Shown here one piece after another: positions 1-5,811 of a DNA stretch of 8,049 nt (positions are counted from its first letter, which is position 1; every line of letters begins with the position of its first letter). Location: positions 1 to 8,049 of the forward strand of contig JBOHBN010000226.1 of the NCBI GenBank assembly GCA_050698355.1, written 5' to 3'. The notes beneath the pieces are model-generated. The model did no database searches, was not told the DNA's origin, and worked only from the letters and a program-made list of their open reading frames with translations. The position numbers and the translations under genes are program-made. The stretch is from JBOHBN01 sp050698355 (GTDB lineage: Bacteria; Actinomycetota; Actinomycetes; Streptosporangiales; WHST01).

Positions 1-37
1 GCTCGTCCGGCAGGCTCACCGCGATCTTCGTGGTCAT
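1..37 (-). CDS. 5' end of a small antitoxin-like/ribbon-helix-helix gene (runs off left edge)
   Basis: Only the first 12 codons are inside the window. They read M-T-T-K-I-A-V-S-L-P-D-E on the minus strand from the ATG at 37-35. A short N-terminal beta-strand of the type K-I-A-V-S-L-P is characteristic of ribbon-helix-helix (CopG/VapB/MazE-like) antitoxins and regulators, which use that strand to contact DNA; this is family knowledge applied to very little sequence. The gene lies 30 bp after the stop of the DUF4192 gene, on the same strand. A -10-like TATGCT lies exactly six bases before the ATG, so the transcript may be leaderless. The rest of the protein, and any partner toxin, would lie outside the window. 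It could equally be another short protein that begins with a similar strand. Confidence 0.5.
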   Translation of the reverse strand, partial: MTTKIAVSLPDE

Positions 38-52
38 ACTCCGAGCATACCA
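38..52 (-). promoter_or_regulatory. Extended -10 promoter for a possible leaderless transcript
   Basis: On the minus strand the sequence reads TGG-TATGCT-CGGAGT-ATG. The hexamer TATGCT (49-44) fits the actinobacterial -10 consensus TANNNT. It is preceded by TGG (52-50), an extended -10 element, and is followed by exactly six bases before the ATG. That spacing places the predicted transcription start at the A of the start codon. No convincing -35 is seen. GGAG lies only one base from the ATG, too close to act as a normal Shine-Dalgarno. The promoter call is inferred from spacing. Confidence 0.45.
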
Positions 53-67
53 GCGGTGGTACATCGG

Positions 68-1132
68 TCATACCGCCTTGTCCGTGATCTCCAGACCGCC
101 GTACGCCGTGCGCAGCACCCGGAGGACGTCGGCCGGCGGCGTGCCGCCGTCCAGGACCTCGGTCAGCAGGTCGGCGAACGAGTAGCCAGGGTCGCTGGCC
201 TGCGCGCGTTCGAGGCAAGTACGCACGAACGCCCCGTCACCACGGGCGTACGCGGTGATCGCCAGCAGGGTCGCCGGCACGGCGTCGAGCGGCGCCGGGA
301 GCCGCCTCGTCAGCTCCAGCCACAGCGACTCGTACGCGTCCGGTTCACCACGCAGGCAGCGAGCGACCGCATGGTCGCGTAGGACGGGGTCGCGGAGCGC
401 GAAAGCCAGGACTGCCACTCGGTCCACCGGCATCGCCCCATCCGAAGCGTCGGTTTCACCGGTACCCGCCCAACGATCGTTCCGCCGATCGAGCTCGCCG
501 TCGAGACAGTCGCGATCACACGTCCGACGCGGCGCCAGGGCCGATGCCCGGGGTGCTTGCGCCAGCGCGCGGGCAACCGCTCGCGCGTCCTCGCCATCGT
601 CGCTCTCGAGCAGCCGGGCCAGGTCCGCGCGGTCATCGAGCACGACCCGACCCTCGACGGCATGGGCCGCCGCGACCGGGCTGTCGTCGCGCTCGACCAC
701 CTCGGTGCCGTCCGGCGGACAGCAGACCGGATCGTCGCACAGGTATGACGCCCACCTGCCGTCGTGGACGAGCAGCGCGTCCCGGACGGTGATGCGCCGC
801 TCGGTGAGCTCACTCGAGATCACGTCGACGAGCGCGCCGCAGGGACGGTCGTAGATGCCGTGCGTGGTCGGGTACACGACCAGGATTGCTTGCGCCGCAC
901 CGTCTCTCGCCAGGTGCGCGGCGACAAGCCTGGCGACGTCGGGGTACGACGACTCCGGCGGCAGGTCGAGGCGCAGCACCAACCCGGCACGACTGCGCTG
1001 CCCGCGCAGGCTGATGGCGACGACGGAGTCTCGTGGGCGGAAGCCGACGAGGTACGGGACGGTGGCGACGAGCTCGCCGGGGGTGGACACCGAGACGATG
1101 GAGGGGGCCGTTGACGGCGTATGCGTGGTCAT
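68..1132 (-). CDS. DUF4192 domain-containing protein (function unknown)
   Basis: The 354-residue protein matches the actinobacterial DUF4192 family as I recall it. An N-terminal motif resembling T-P-G-E-L-V-A-T-V-P-Y-L-V-G-F-R-P-R-D-S-V-V (residues 17-38, broken here only for reading) is followed by an alternating strand/helix core. A second family-like segment, W127-A-S-Y-L-C-D-D-P-V-C-C-P-P (127-140), is rich in Cys and Pro. The C-terminal half (about 236-345) is helical and alanine/leucine rich. No signal peptide or membrane segment is seen, so it is probably cytoplasmic. The family has no established biochemical role. The ATG at 1132-1130 is chosen because the conserved N-terminal motif follows it directly; no strong ribosome-binding site is visible. 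The gene is divergent from the ehu operon and co-directional with the truncated gene at the left edge. The family call is fairly secure, the function unknown. Confidence 0.85.
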   Translation of the reverse strand: MTTHTPSTAPSIVSVSTPGELVATVPYLVGFRPRDSVVAISLRGQRSRAGLVLRLDLPPESSYPDVARLVAAHLARDGAAQAILVVYPTTHGIYDRPCGALVDVISSELTERRITVRDALLVHDGRWASYLCDDPVCCPPDGTEVVERDDSPVAAAHAVEGRVVLDDRADLARLLESDDGEDARAVARALAQAPRASALAPRRTCDRDCLDGELDRRNDRWAGTGETDASDGAMPVDRVAVLAFALRDPVLRDHAVARCLRGEPDAYESLWLELTRRLPAPLDAVPATLLAITAYARGDGAFVRTCLERAQASDPGYSFADLLTEVLDGGTPPADVLRVLRTAYGGLEITDKAV

Positions 1133-1295
1133 GCCCTGAGCGTCGACGCGTCATCCATGCAGCGGTACCCCGTGACGGCAATCTGTGGACGGCGACAGTG
1201 CTGTGGAAACCGCCACTGCCGCTCTGCTGCGTTACGAGAAGGCCACGCAACGGTCACGGCCACATACCTGCAACCGAGCCGCAACCTCAAGGTCG

Positions 1296-1324
1296 TTGAC
1301 AGCCCCACGGCCCACCCATAGCGT
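1296..1324 (+). promoter_or_regulatory. Sigma-70-type promoter of the ehuBCDA operon
   Basis: A perfect -35 hexamer TTGACA (1296-1301) is followed, after an optimal 17-bp spacer, by TAGCGT (1319-1324), which fits the actinobacterial -10 form TANNNT. The predicted start of transcription is near 1331, giving a 5' UTR of roughly 67 nt before the GTG of ehuB. The rest of the 265-bp divergent intergenic region (1133-1397) shows no other feature I can support. In particular, I see no obvious palindromic operator and no clear promoter facing the DUF4192 gene. Confidence 0.65.
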
Positions 1325-1397
1325 CCCCAGCAATGCCCGCCGCGCTGCCATACTGCATGGGCGCGGTTCCCGCAGCGACAGTCGAAAGGTTGGCATC

Positions 1398-2321
1398 GTG
1401 ACCGACTCCAACTGGACACGGCGGGACTTCCTCCGCCGCACGGCCATGGGAGCCGTGCTGGCGGGTAGCGGGTCGGTTGTGCTCGGCGCCTGTTCGAAGA
1501 CCGGCGGCGGGACCGGCGGCGGCGGCGATGGCGGCGGAGGTGGCAGCCTGCTCGACCAGCTCAAGAGCCAGGGCACCATCAAGGTCGGTTTCGCCGGCGA
1601 GGTGCCGTACGCGTACCAGAAGGGCGGGGAGCTCGTCGGTGAGGCGCCAGCGGTGCACAAGGCCATTTGGAAGGCCGCCGGCATCGACAAGCTCGAGGGC
1701 ACGCAGGTCGACTTCGACCAGCTGATTCCCGGGCTCAACGCCAACCGGTTCGACGTCGTCGCCGCCGGCATGTTCATCCTCCCGGATCGCTGCGCGCAGG
1801 CCGCGTTCTCCGATCCGGTCTACGTGGCACCCGAAGCCTTCCTCGTCCCGAAGGGGAACCCGAAGCACCTCACCGACTACAAGTCGGTGAAAAAGACCGG
1901 CATCAAGCTCGGTGTCGAGCCCGGCACCAGCGAACGCGGCTACGTCAAGGACCTCGGCATCCCCGACAGCCAGATCGTGGAGATCAACGGCCAGCGCAAC
2001 GCGCTCGCGGCGTTGAAGGCAGGGCGCATCGACGCGTTCAGCCTGACCAGCATCTCGCTGCAGAACATCCTCAAACAGAACCCGGATGCCCCGTACGAGG
2101 TCACAGAGGGCTTCACTCCCGTCATCAACGGCGAGAAGCAGCTCGGTGCCGGTGCCGCCGTGTTCCGCAAGGAGAACGACGACCTGCGCGAGGCCTTCAA
2201 CAAACAGCTTGGCAAGCTCAAGGACTCGGGGAAGCTACTCGAGCTGATCAAGCCGTTCGGCTTCGGCGAGAAGACGATCCCACCAGGCAATGTCACCACC
2301 GAGAAGCTCTGCAAGGCCTGA
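1398..2321 (+). CDS. ehuB: Ectoine/hydroxyectoine ABC transporter substrate-binding lipoprotein EhuB
   Basis: This 307-residue extracellular solute-binding protein (family 3) should capture ectoine-type compatible solutes and deliver them to EhuC/EhuD. The start is GTG 1398, with GAAAGG (1384-1389) eight bases upstream. The open frame continues further 5' but that part has no protein character. Residues 7-14 (T-R-R-D-F-L-R-R) form a twin-arginine motif, followed by a hydrophobic segment and the lipobox L-G-A-C with Cys32, so the protein is probably exported folded by Tat and lipid-anchored. A glycine-rich linker covers about 36-49. The binding domain begins at about 60. Glu68, Tyr71, Phe106, Phe126 and Arg131 align by spacing with the ligand residues I recall for Sinorhizobium EhuB (Glu21, Phe24, Tyr60, Phe80, Arg85). 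The ehu call rests on this cage, overall resemblance and operon order. Another polar amino-acid-like ligand remains possible. Confidence 0.85.
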   Translation: MTDSNWTRRDFLRRTAMGAVLAGSGSVVLGACSKTGGGTGGGGDGGGGGSLLDQLKSQGTIKVGFAGEVPYAYQKGGELVGEAPAVHKAIWKAAGIDKLEGTQVDFDQLIPGLNANRFDVVAAGMFILPDRCAQAAFSDPVYVAPEAFLVPKGNPKHLTDYKSVKKTGIKLGVEPGTSERGYVKDLGIPDSQIVEINGQRNALAALKAGRIDAFSLTSISLQNILKQNPDAPYEVTEGFTPVINGEKQLGAGAAVFRKENDDLREAFNKQLGKLKDSGKLLELIKPFGFGEKTIPPGNVTTEKLCKA

Positions 2322-2342
2322 CCGGAACCTTCGGTAGAAACA

Positions 2343-3062
2343 ATGGGAATCGTTCCCGAGTCTTTCGGGGGCTGGCTGGACGACCTCGCGAACGGCATCA
2401 TCATCACGGTGCTCATCACCCTGGTCGGTGCGCTTTGCGCGCTGGTTCTCGCGTTCATCCTCGGTCTGATGGCACGGATGAAGTCGCTGGCGGTCAGGGG
2501 CTTCGCCCGCGTCGTCATCGAGTTCTTCCGCGGCACCTCCCTGCTCATCCAGCTCTTCTGGCTCTACTACGTGCTGCCGCAGCTGGGATACAGGCTCGAT
2601 GCCTTTGCTGTGGCGGTCGTCGCGCTGGCGCTGAACTTCGGCGCGTACGGCGCCGAGGTGGTACGCGGCGCCATCAACGCGATCCCCAGGGAGCAGGCCG
2701 AGGCCACGGTGGCGCTGAACATGAACGCCTACCAGCGAATGCGCCGGGTGATCCTGCCGCAGGCGATCGTCGGCATGATCCCGCCGTTCGGCAACCTGCT
2801 GATCCAGCTGCTGAAGAGCACGCCGCTGGTCTACACCATAACGCTGGTCGACATCACGGCCGTGACGCAGAACTACCGCGACGCCGAGGGGCACACCCTG
2901 TTCATCTTCAGCCTGTCCCTGGTGCTCTACTTCGTCATCGCGTACGCATTCACGCTCATCATGAACGCCCTCGAGGCACGCGCGAAGGTCGCCGCCGGTG
3001 TGAGCGATCCGCGCGGGAAATTCAGCATCTGGCAGCTACAACGGCCGGGTGACGGCTGGTGA
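2343..3062 (+). CDS. ehuC: Ectoine/hydroxyectoine ABC transporter permease EhuC
   Basis: This 239-residue inner-membrane permease belongs to the HisM/GlnP-type family of polar amino acid importers. Hydrophobic segments fall at about 17-43, 68-80, 86-103, 142-157 and 187-207. The EAA coupling loop, which contacts the ATPase, spans about 117-141 and ends in V-I-L-P-Q-A. The segment E-F-F-R-G-T-S-L-L-I-Q (60-70) is typical of this family. The ATG at 2343 lies 21 bp after ehuB, with only a weak purine stretch (GGTAG, 2333-2337) ahead of it. The stop overlaps the ehuD GTG by four bases. It should form a heterodimeric channel with EhuD. The name comes from operon order after ehuB; as a paralogue of EhuD, the C/D assignment depends on position. 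Confidence 0.85.
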   Translation: MGIVPESFGGWLDDLANGIIITVLITLVGALCALVLAFILGLMARMKSLAVRGFARVVIEFFRGTSLLIQLFWLYYVLPQLGYRLDAFAVAVVALALNFGAYGAEVVRGAINAIPREQAEATVALNMNAYQRMRRVILPQAIVGMIPPFGNLLIQLLKSTPLVYTITLVDITAVTQNYRDAEGHTLFIFSLSLVLYFVIAYAFTLIMNALEARAKVAAGVSDPRGKFSIWQLQRPGDGW

Positions 3063-3712
3063 TCTGGGACTGGGGCTTCGCGGGGCAGATCCTGCCCGAC
3101 CTGCTGTGGCACTTCGCGCGCTTCACGCTCCTCGCGACCGTGCTGGGGTCGGTCTTCGCCGCGATCCTCGGCCTGGTCTTCGCGATTGTCCGCCGCCTCG
3201 GGATTCCCGTGCTGGCCCAGTTGGTGACCGCCTTCGTCACGTTCGTGCGCAGCACGCCGCTGATCGTGCAGCTGTTCTTCCTGTTCTACGTGCTGCCAGT
3301 CGTGGGTATCACGCTTCCCGCCTTCCTGACGGGCGTACTCGGGCTCGGCATCCACTACTCGACGTACTACGCCGAGGTCTACCGCGCCGGCATCGACGGA
3401 GTGCCGAAGGGCCAGTGGGAGGCGTGCACCTCGCTGTCCTTGCCGACCCGGTACGCCTGGCAACACGTCGTGCTCCCACAGGCGATACGCAATGTTCTCC
3501 CGGCACTCGGCAACTACGCGATCTCGATGTTCAAGGAGTCGCCGTTCCTGGCGTTGATCACGGTGCCGGAGCTGGTGCAGACCGCGCGTTCGCTCGGGGC
3601 GCTGCACTTCAGTTACGTGGAACCGTTCACGATAGCGGGACTGATCTTCCTCGCTGCAAGCTATCCTACGGCCGTACTCCTTCGCAGGCTGGAGATTCGA
3701 CTTGGTCACTGA
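3059..3712 (+). CDS. ehuD: Ectoine/hydroxyectoine ABC transporter permease EhuD
   Basis: This 217-residue second permease of the importer is homologous to its upstream neighbour. Membrane segments are predicted at about 19-44, 55-80, 88-104, 143-157 and 188-206. The family segment T-F-V-R-S-T-P-L-I-V-Q covers 61-71. The EAA loop (about 118-142) reads G-Q-W-E-A-C-T-S-L-S and ends in V-V-L-P-Q-A. Translation starts at GTG 3059, which shares GTGA with the ehuC stop, so the two permeases are probably translationally coupled and made in equal amounts. The end overlaps the ehuA start by 11 bases. Length and topology are normal for the HisM/GlnP family. Confidence 0.85.
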   Translation: MIWDWGFAGQILPDLLWHFARFTLLATVLGSVFAAILGLVFAIVRRLGIPVLAQLVTAFVTFVRSTPLIVQLFFLFYVLPVVGITLPAFLTGVLGLGIHYSTYYAEVYRAGIDGVPKGQWEACTSLSLPTRYAWQHVVLPQAIRNVLPALGNYAISMFKESPFLALITVPELVQTARSLGALHFSYVEPFTIAGLIFLAASYPTAVLLRRLEIRLGH

Positions 3713-4526
3713 ACTCAATGCCGACAGTGTCGCGAACGCCGGCTCGGGTGGGCCGCTCGTCCGCTTCGAGAAGGTCGTCAAGCAGTTCGGCGACAACGTC
3801 GTGCTGCGCGAGCTCGACTTCGACGTGCAGGCACGCGAGCACGTCACCCTGATCGGGCCAAGCGGTTCGGGCAAGACCACGATCCTGCGCCTCTTGATGA
3901 CACTGGAGAAGCTGAACGGCGGGCACATCTGGGTAGACGGGCAGCCGCTCTGGCACATGCACGCGAACGGCGGCAACAAGCTCGTACCCGCCAACGAGAA
4001 GCACTTGCGCCGGATGCGCAAGAAGATCGGCATGGTCTTCCAGCACTTCAACCTGTTCCCCAACATGAGCGTGCTGCGCAACATCACCGAGGCACCGGTC
4101 CACGTGTTGGGGCTGTCGAAGGACGCCGCCGAGCAGCGGGCCCGCGAGCTGCTCGAGATGGTCGGGCTGGAGGCGAAGGTGGACGCGCGGCCGAGTCAGC
4201 TCTCCGGCGGCCAGCAGCAGCGGGTGGCGATCGCCCGTGCGCTCGCGATGCAGCCGCAGGTGCTCTGCCTCGACGAGGTCACCTCGGCGCTCGACCCCGA
4301 GCTGGTCGCCGGTGTGCTGAACGTCCTGCGTGACGTCGCCAAGTCGACCAACATCACCATGCTCATCGTCACCCACGAGATGCAGTTCGCCCGCGACGTC
4401 TCCCAGCGGGTGATGATGTTCGACTCCGGCCAGGTCGTCGAGCAGGGGCCGCCGGACAAGATCTTCACCGACCCCGATCACGACCGCACCAAGGCGTTCC
4501 TGCACGCGGTGATCGAGGAACGCTGA
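3702..4526 (+). CDS. ehuA: Ectoine/hydroxyectoine ABC transporter ATP-binding protein EhuA
   Basis: This 274-residue cytoplasmic ATPase energises the importer. All ABC motifs are intact: Walker A G52-P-S-G-S-G-K-T-T60, Q-loop Gln114 in V-F-Q-H-F-N-L-F-P, signature L167-S-G-G-Q-Q-Q-R, Walker B L-C-L-D191-E192, D-loop S-A-L-D, and switch His225 in V-T-H-E-M. An extra segment at about 84-104 (W-H-M-H-A-N-G-G-N-K-L-V-P-A-N-E-K) lengthens the strand region before the Q-loop relative to generic GlnQ/HisP proteins. As I recall, such a segment is typical of EhuA and supports the substrate call. The start is TTG 3702, with GGAG (3691-3694) seven bases upstream. It overlaps the ehuD stop by 11 bases, and no other in-frame start occurs before the conserved domain. 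It closes the ehuBCDA operon. Confidence 0.88.
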   Translation: MVTELNADSVANAGSGGPLVRFEKVVKQFGDNVVLRELDFDVQAREHVTLIGPSGSGKTTILRLLMTLEKLNGGHIWVDGQPLWHMHANGGNKLVPANEKHLRRMRKKIGMVFQHFNLFPNMSVLRNITEAPVHVLGLSKDAAEQRARELLEMVGLEAKVDARPSQLSGGQQQRVAIARALAMQPQVLCLDEVTSALDPELVAGVLNVLRDVAKSTNITMLIVTHEMQFARDVSQRVMMFDSGQVVEQGPPDKIFTDPDHDRTKAFLHAVIEER

Positions 4527-4564
4527 GCGCCTCGAGCGCCGCGCTAGTACCCGTTCGCTCTCTC

Positions 4565-4681
4565 CAAATGACCACGTTATGTGGGCTGCGTACGCCTTCT
4601 CGATGCCTGCAGGCCCCGAGAAGGCGGACTTGGCATCCAACAGCGCTTGCCTTCCCCAGAGGGGAACCCGGTGGTCATTTG
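4565..4681. repeat. Structured intergenic element bounded by an 11-bp inverted repeat
   Basis: The 186-bp gap between ehuA and the oxidoreductase contains CAAATGACCAC (4565-4575) and its exact reverse complement GTGGTCATTTG (4671-4681). Between them lie a perfect 10-bp stem (4593-4602 with 4617-4626) and a 6-bp stem TTCCCC/GGGGAA with an AGA loop (4652-4666). As RNA this folds as one closing helix around two hairpins. As DNA it could be a 117-bp terminal-inverted-repeat remnant. No flanking target duplication is evident. I do not recognise it as a known riboswitch or insertion element. Confidence 0.6.
4593..4626 (+). terminator. Possible terminator hairpin downstream of ehuA
   Basis: CGCCTTCTCG (4593-4602) pairs perfectly with CGAGAAGGCG (4617-4626) across a 14-nt loop, which itself contains the palindrome GCCTGCAGGC (4605-4614). 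It lies 66 bp after the ehuA stop. There is no U-run after it, but U-less hairpin terminators are common in high-GC actinobacteria. It may instead be one arm of the larger structure at 4565-4681. Confidence 0.45.
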
Positions 4682-4712
4682 CAACGGGGCCCATGCGTGT
4701 TGGACTGACGAT

Positions 4713-5687
4713 ATGCGTGCCGCGTACGTGACGGAGCCCGGCGGGCCGGAGGCGATCGGCGTCGGTGAGCTGCCCACGCCCGAGCCGCGCAAGACCGAGG
4801 TCCGCATCGCGGTCGACGCGGTGGCGGTTAACCCGGTCGACACCTTCATCCGCGCCGGCGCCGTCCGTACGGAGCTGCCGATGCCGTTCATCGTCGGCAG
4901 GGACGTTGTCGGCCGGATCGATGCCGTCGGCGCGGGTGTCCGGAGCGTCGTCCCCGGCCAGCGGGTGTGGTGCAACAGCCTCGGACACGCCGGGCGGCAG
5001 GGACCCACGGCGGAGTACGCCGTCGCTCCCGCGTACCGGGTGTACCCGCTGCCCGACGGCGTCGACCCTGTGACCGCCGTCGCCGTCGTGCATCCGGCCG
5101 CCACCGCGTGGCTCGCGCTGGTCCGGCACGCCCAGCTCCGACCGGGCGAGCACGTCCTCGTGCAGGGCGCGGCCGGCAACGTGGGTCGTGCCCTGGTCGA
5201 GCTGGCACGCATATCCGGCGCACAGGTCATCGCCACCGCCAGCCACGCGGACGCCGACGACGTGTACGCGCGCGGCGCGCACATCGTCATCGACTACGCG
5301 GACCGAGAGCTCGCCGACCGGCTCGTCGACCTCAACCCCGAGGGCTACCAGGTGTGCGTGGACTGCTCGGGGCACAACGACATGGACATGGCCACCCGCC
5401 TGCTCGCCAAGCGCGGACGGGTCGTGCTTCTCTCCGCGCGCGGCGATTCGGTCTCGCTGCCCGCCCGCCAGCTGTACGTACGGGACGGCTCCCTGCTCGG
5501 CTTCGCCATCACGAACGCCAGCGTCACCGAGCTCACCCACGCCGCCCAGTGGATCAACGCCCGCCTCGAGGCCGGCGGGTTGCCACCACGGAGCGTGGAG
5601 CGGCTGCCGCTCGACGCCACCGGCGACGCGCACCGGCGTGTCGAGGCGGGGGTGCGGGGCCGGCTCGTCATCCGCCCGCGCGAGTAG
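4713..5687 (+). CDS. NADPH:quinone reductase-like MDR-family oxidoreductase (zeta-crystallin type)
   Basis: This 324-residue cytoplasmic medium-chain dehydrogenase/reductase probably reduces a quinone or an activated alkene with NADPH; the true substrate is unknown. The N-terminal GroES-like domain (about 1-125) carries V38-A-V-N-P-V-D-T-F-I-R-A-G, typical of quinone oxidoreductases, and G62-R-D-V-V-G-R-I-D-A-V-G. The Rossmann domain has V-Q-G-A-A-G-N-V-G-R (150-159), the A-A-x-x-G-x-x-G cofactor motif of this group. The catalytic and structural zinc ligands of alcohol dehydrogenases are absent, as expected for the zinc-free subfamily. The ATG at 4713 is chosen because M-R-A-A-Y begins the conserved domain, although the frame is open from 4581. 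Its ribosome-binding site is poor (GGA, 4702-4704), and the structured element ends 31 bp upstream. I see no sequence link to ectoine metabolism. Confidence 0.85.
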   Translation: MRAAYVTEPGGPEAIGVGELPTPEPRKTEVRIAVDAVAVNPVDTFIRAGAVRTELPMPFIVGRDVVGRIDAVGAGVRSVVPGQRVWCNSLGHAGRQGPTAEYAVAPAYRVYPLPDGVDPVTAVAVVHPAATAWLALVRHAQLRPGEHVLVQGAAGNVGRALVELARISGAQVIATASHADADDVYARGAHIVIDYADRELADRLVDLNPEGYQVCVDCSGHNDMDMATRLLAKRGRVVLLSARGDSVSLPARQLYVRDGSLLGFAITNASVTELTHAAQWINARLEAGGLPPRSVERLPLDATGDAHRRVEAGVRGRLVIRPRE

Positions 5688-5694
5688 CGGCTGA

Positions 5695-5710
5695 TAGATT
5701 GGATCCAATC
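5695..5710 (+). promoter_or_regulatory. Probable operator palindrome overlapping a -10 box, upstream of the dehydrogenase
   Basis: GATTGGATCCAATC (5697-5710) is a perfect 14-bp palindrome in a 120-bp gap, placed just before the ribosome-binding site of the leader ORF. TAGATT (5695-5700) overlaps it and fits TANNNT, so a bound protein could block RNA polymerase. A good -35 is not visible. Half-sites of the form TTGG..CCAA resemble operators of GntR-family (FCD-type) regulators, which often control acyl-CoA metabolism genes; that link is inference, and no regulator gene is in the window. Confidence 0.55.
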
Positions 5711-5727
5711 GTACGGAGGAGTCCACC

Positions 5728-5811
5728 ATGAGCGAGCGTCAGCGAGCGATTCATAGGCACAGCGCGGTCGTGCCTCACGCGACCGGCGAGCGAAGCGAGG
5801 CGGTCGCATGA
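5728..5811 (+). CDS. 27-residue leader ORF translationally coupled to the acyl-CoA dehydrogenase
   Basis: ATG 5728 follows GGAGGAG (5715-5721) with a six-base spacer, the strongest Shine-Dalgarno in the window. The 27-codon ORF begins M-S-E-R-Q-R-A-I-H-R and ends G-E-R-S-E-A-V-A. Its TGA (5809-5811) overlaps the dehydrogenase ATG as ATGA. The DNA has three copies of GCGAGCG (5732, 5742, 5786). From memory, short actinobacterial ORFs beginning M-S-E-R-S-E-R are common and repeat-derived, so this could be a repetitive insertion that happens to be open. It has no recognisable domain. A 7-bp stem, GCGACCG/CGGTCGC (5779-5785 with 5801-5807), abuts the downstream ATG and would be melted by ribosomes translating this ORF. 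That supports a role in coupling rather than as a functional peptide. Confidence 0.4.
   Translation: MSERQRAIHRHSAVVPHATGERSEAVA

Noticed and set aside
1185..1397. 71-codon N-terminal extension of ehuB
   Set aside because: The Tat motif and lipobox must lie at the N-terminus; GTG 1398 has a good ribosome-binding site, and the promoter at 1296-1324 lies inside the extension.
1667..3052. 461-codon plus-strand open frame overlapping ehuB and ehuC
   Set aside because: Arg/Gly/Pro/Ala-rich +1 frame shadow that crosses the boundary of two real genes.
2927..4087. 386-codon minus-strand open frame opposite ehuC, ehuD and ehuA
   Set aside because: Antisense shadow, with R/E/Q-rich composition and no motif; the opposite strand encodes well-supported transporter proteins.
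4652..4690. Cobalamin-riboswitch-like GGGAAnnnGGTG stretch
   Set aside because: The short match GGGAACCCGGTG is present, but the B12 box and the remaining conserved core of that class are not seen.
4581..4712. 44-codon N-terminal extension of the quinone reductase
   Set aside because: It would translate the structured inverted-repeat element and has no family similarity; the conserved domain starts at ATG 4713.
3666..5729. 687-codon open frame on the minus strand across ehuA, the intergenic gap and the quinone reductase
   Set aside because: It is antisense to two clear genes, low in complexity (V/D/R/H rich, the usual shadow of high-GC codon use) and has no recognisable domain.
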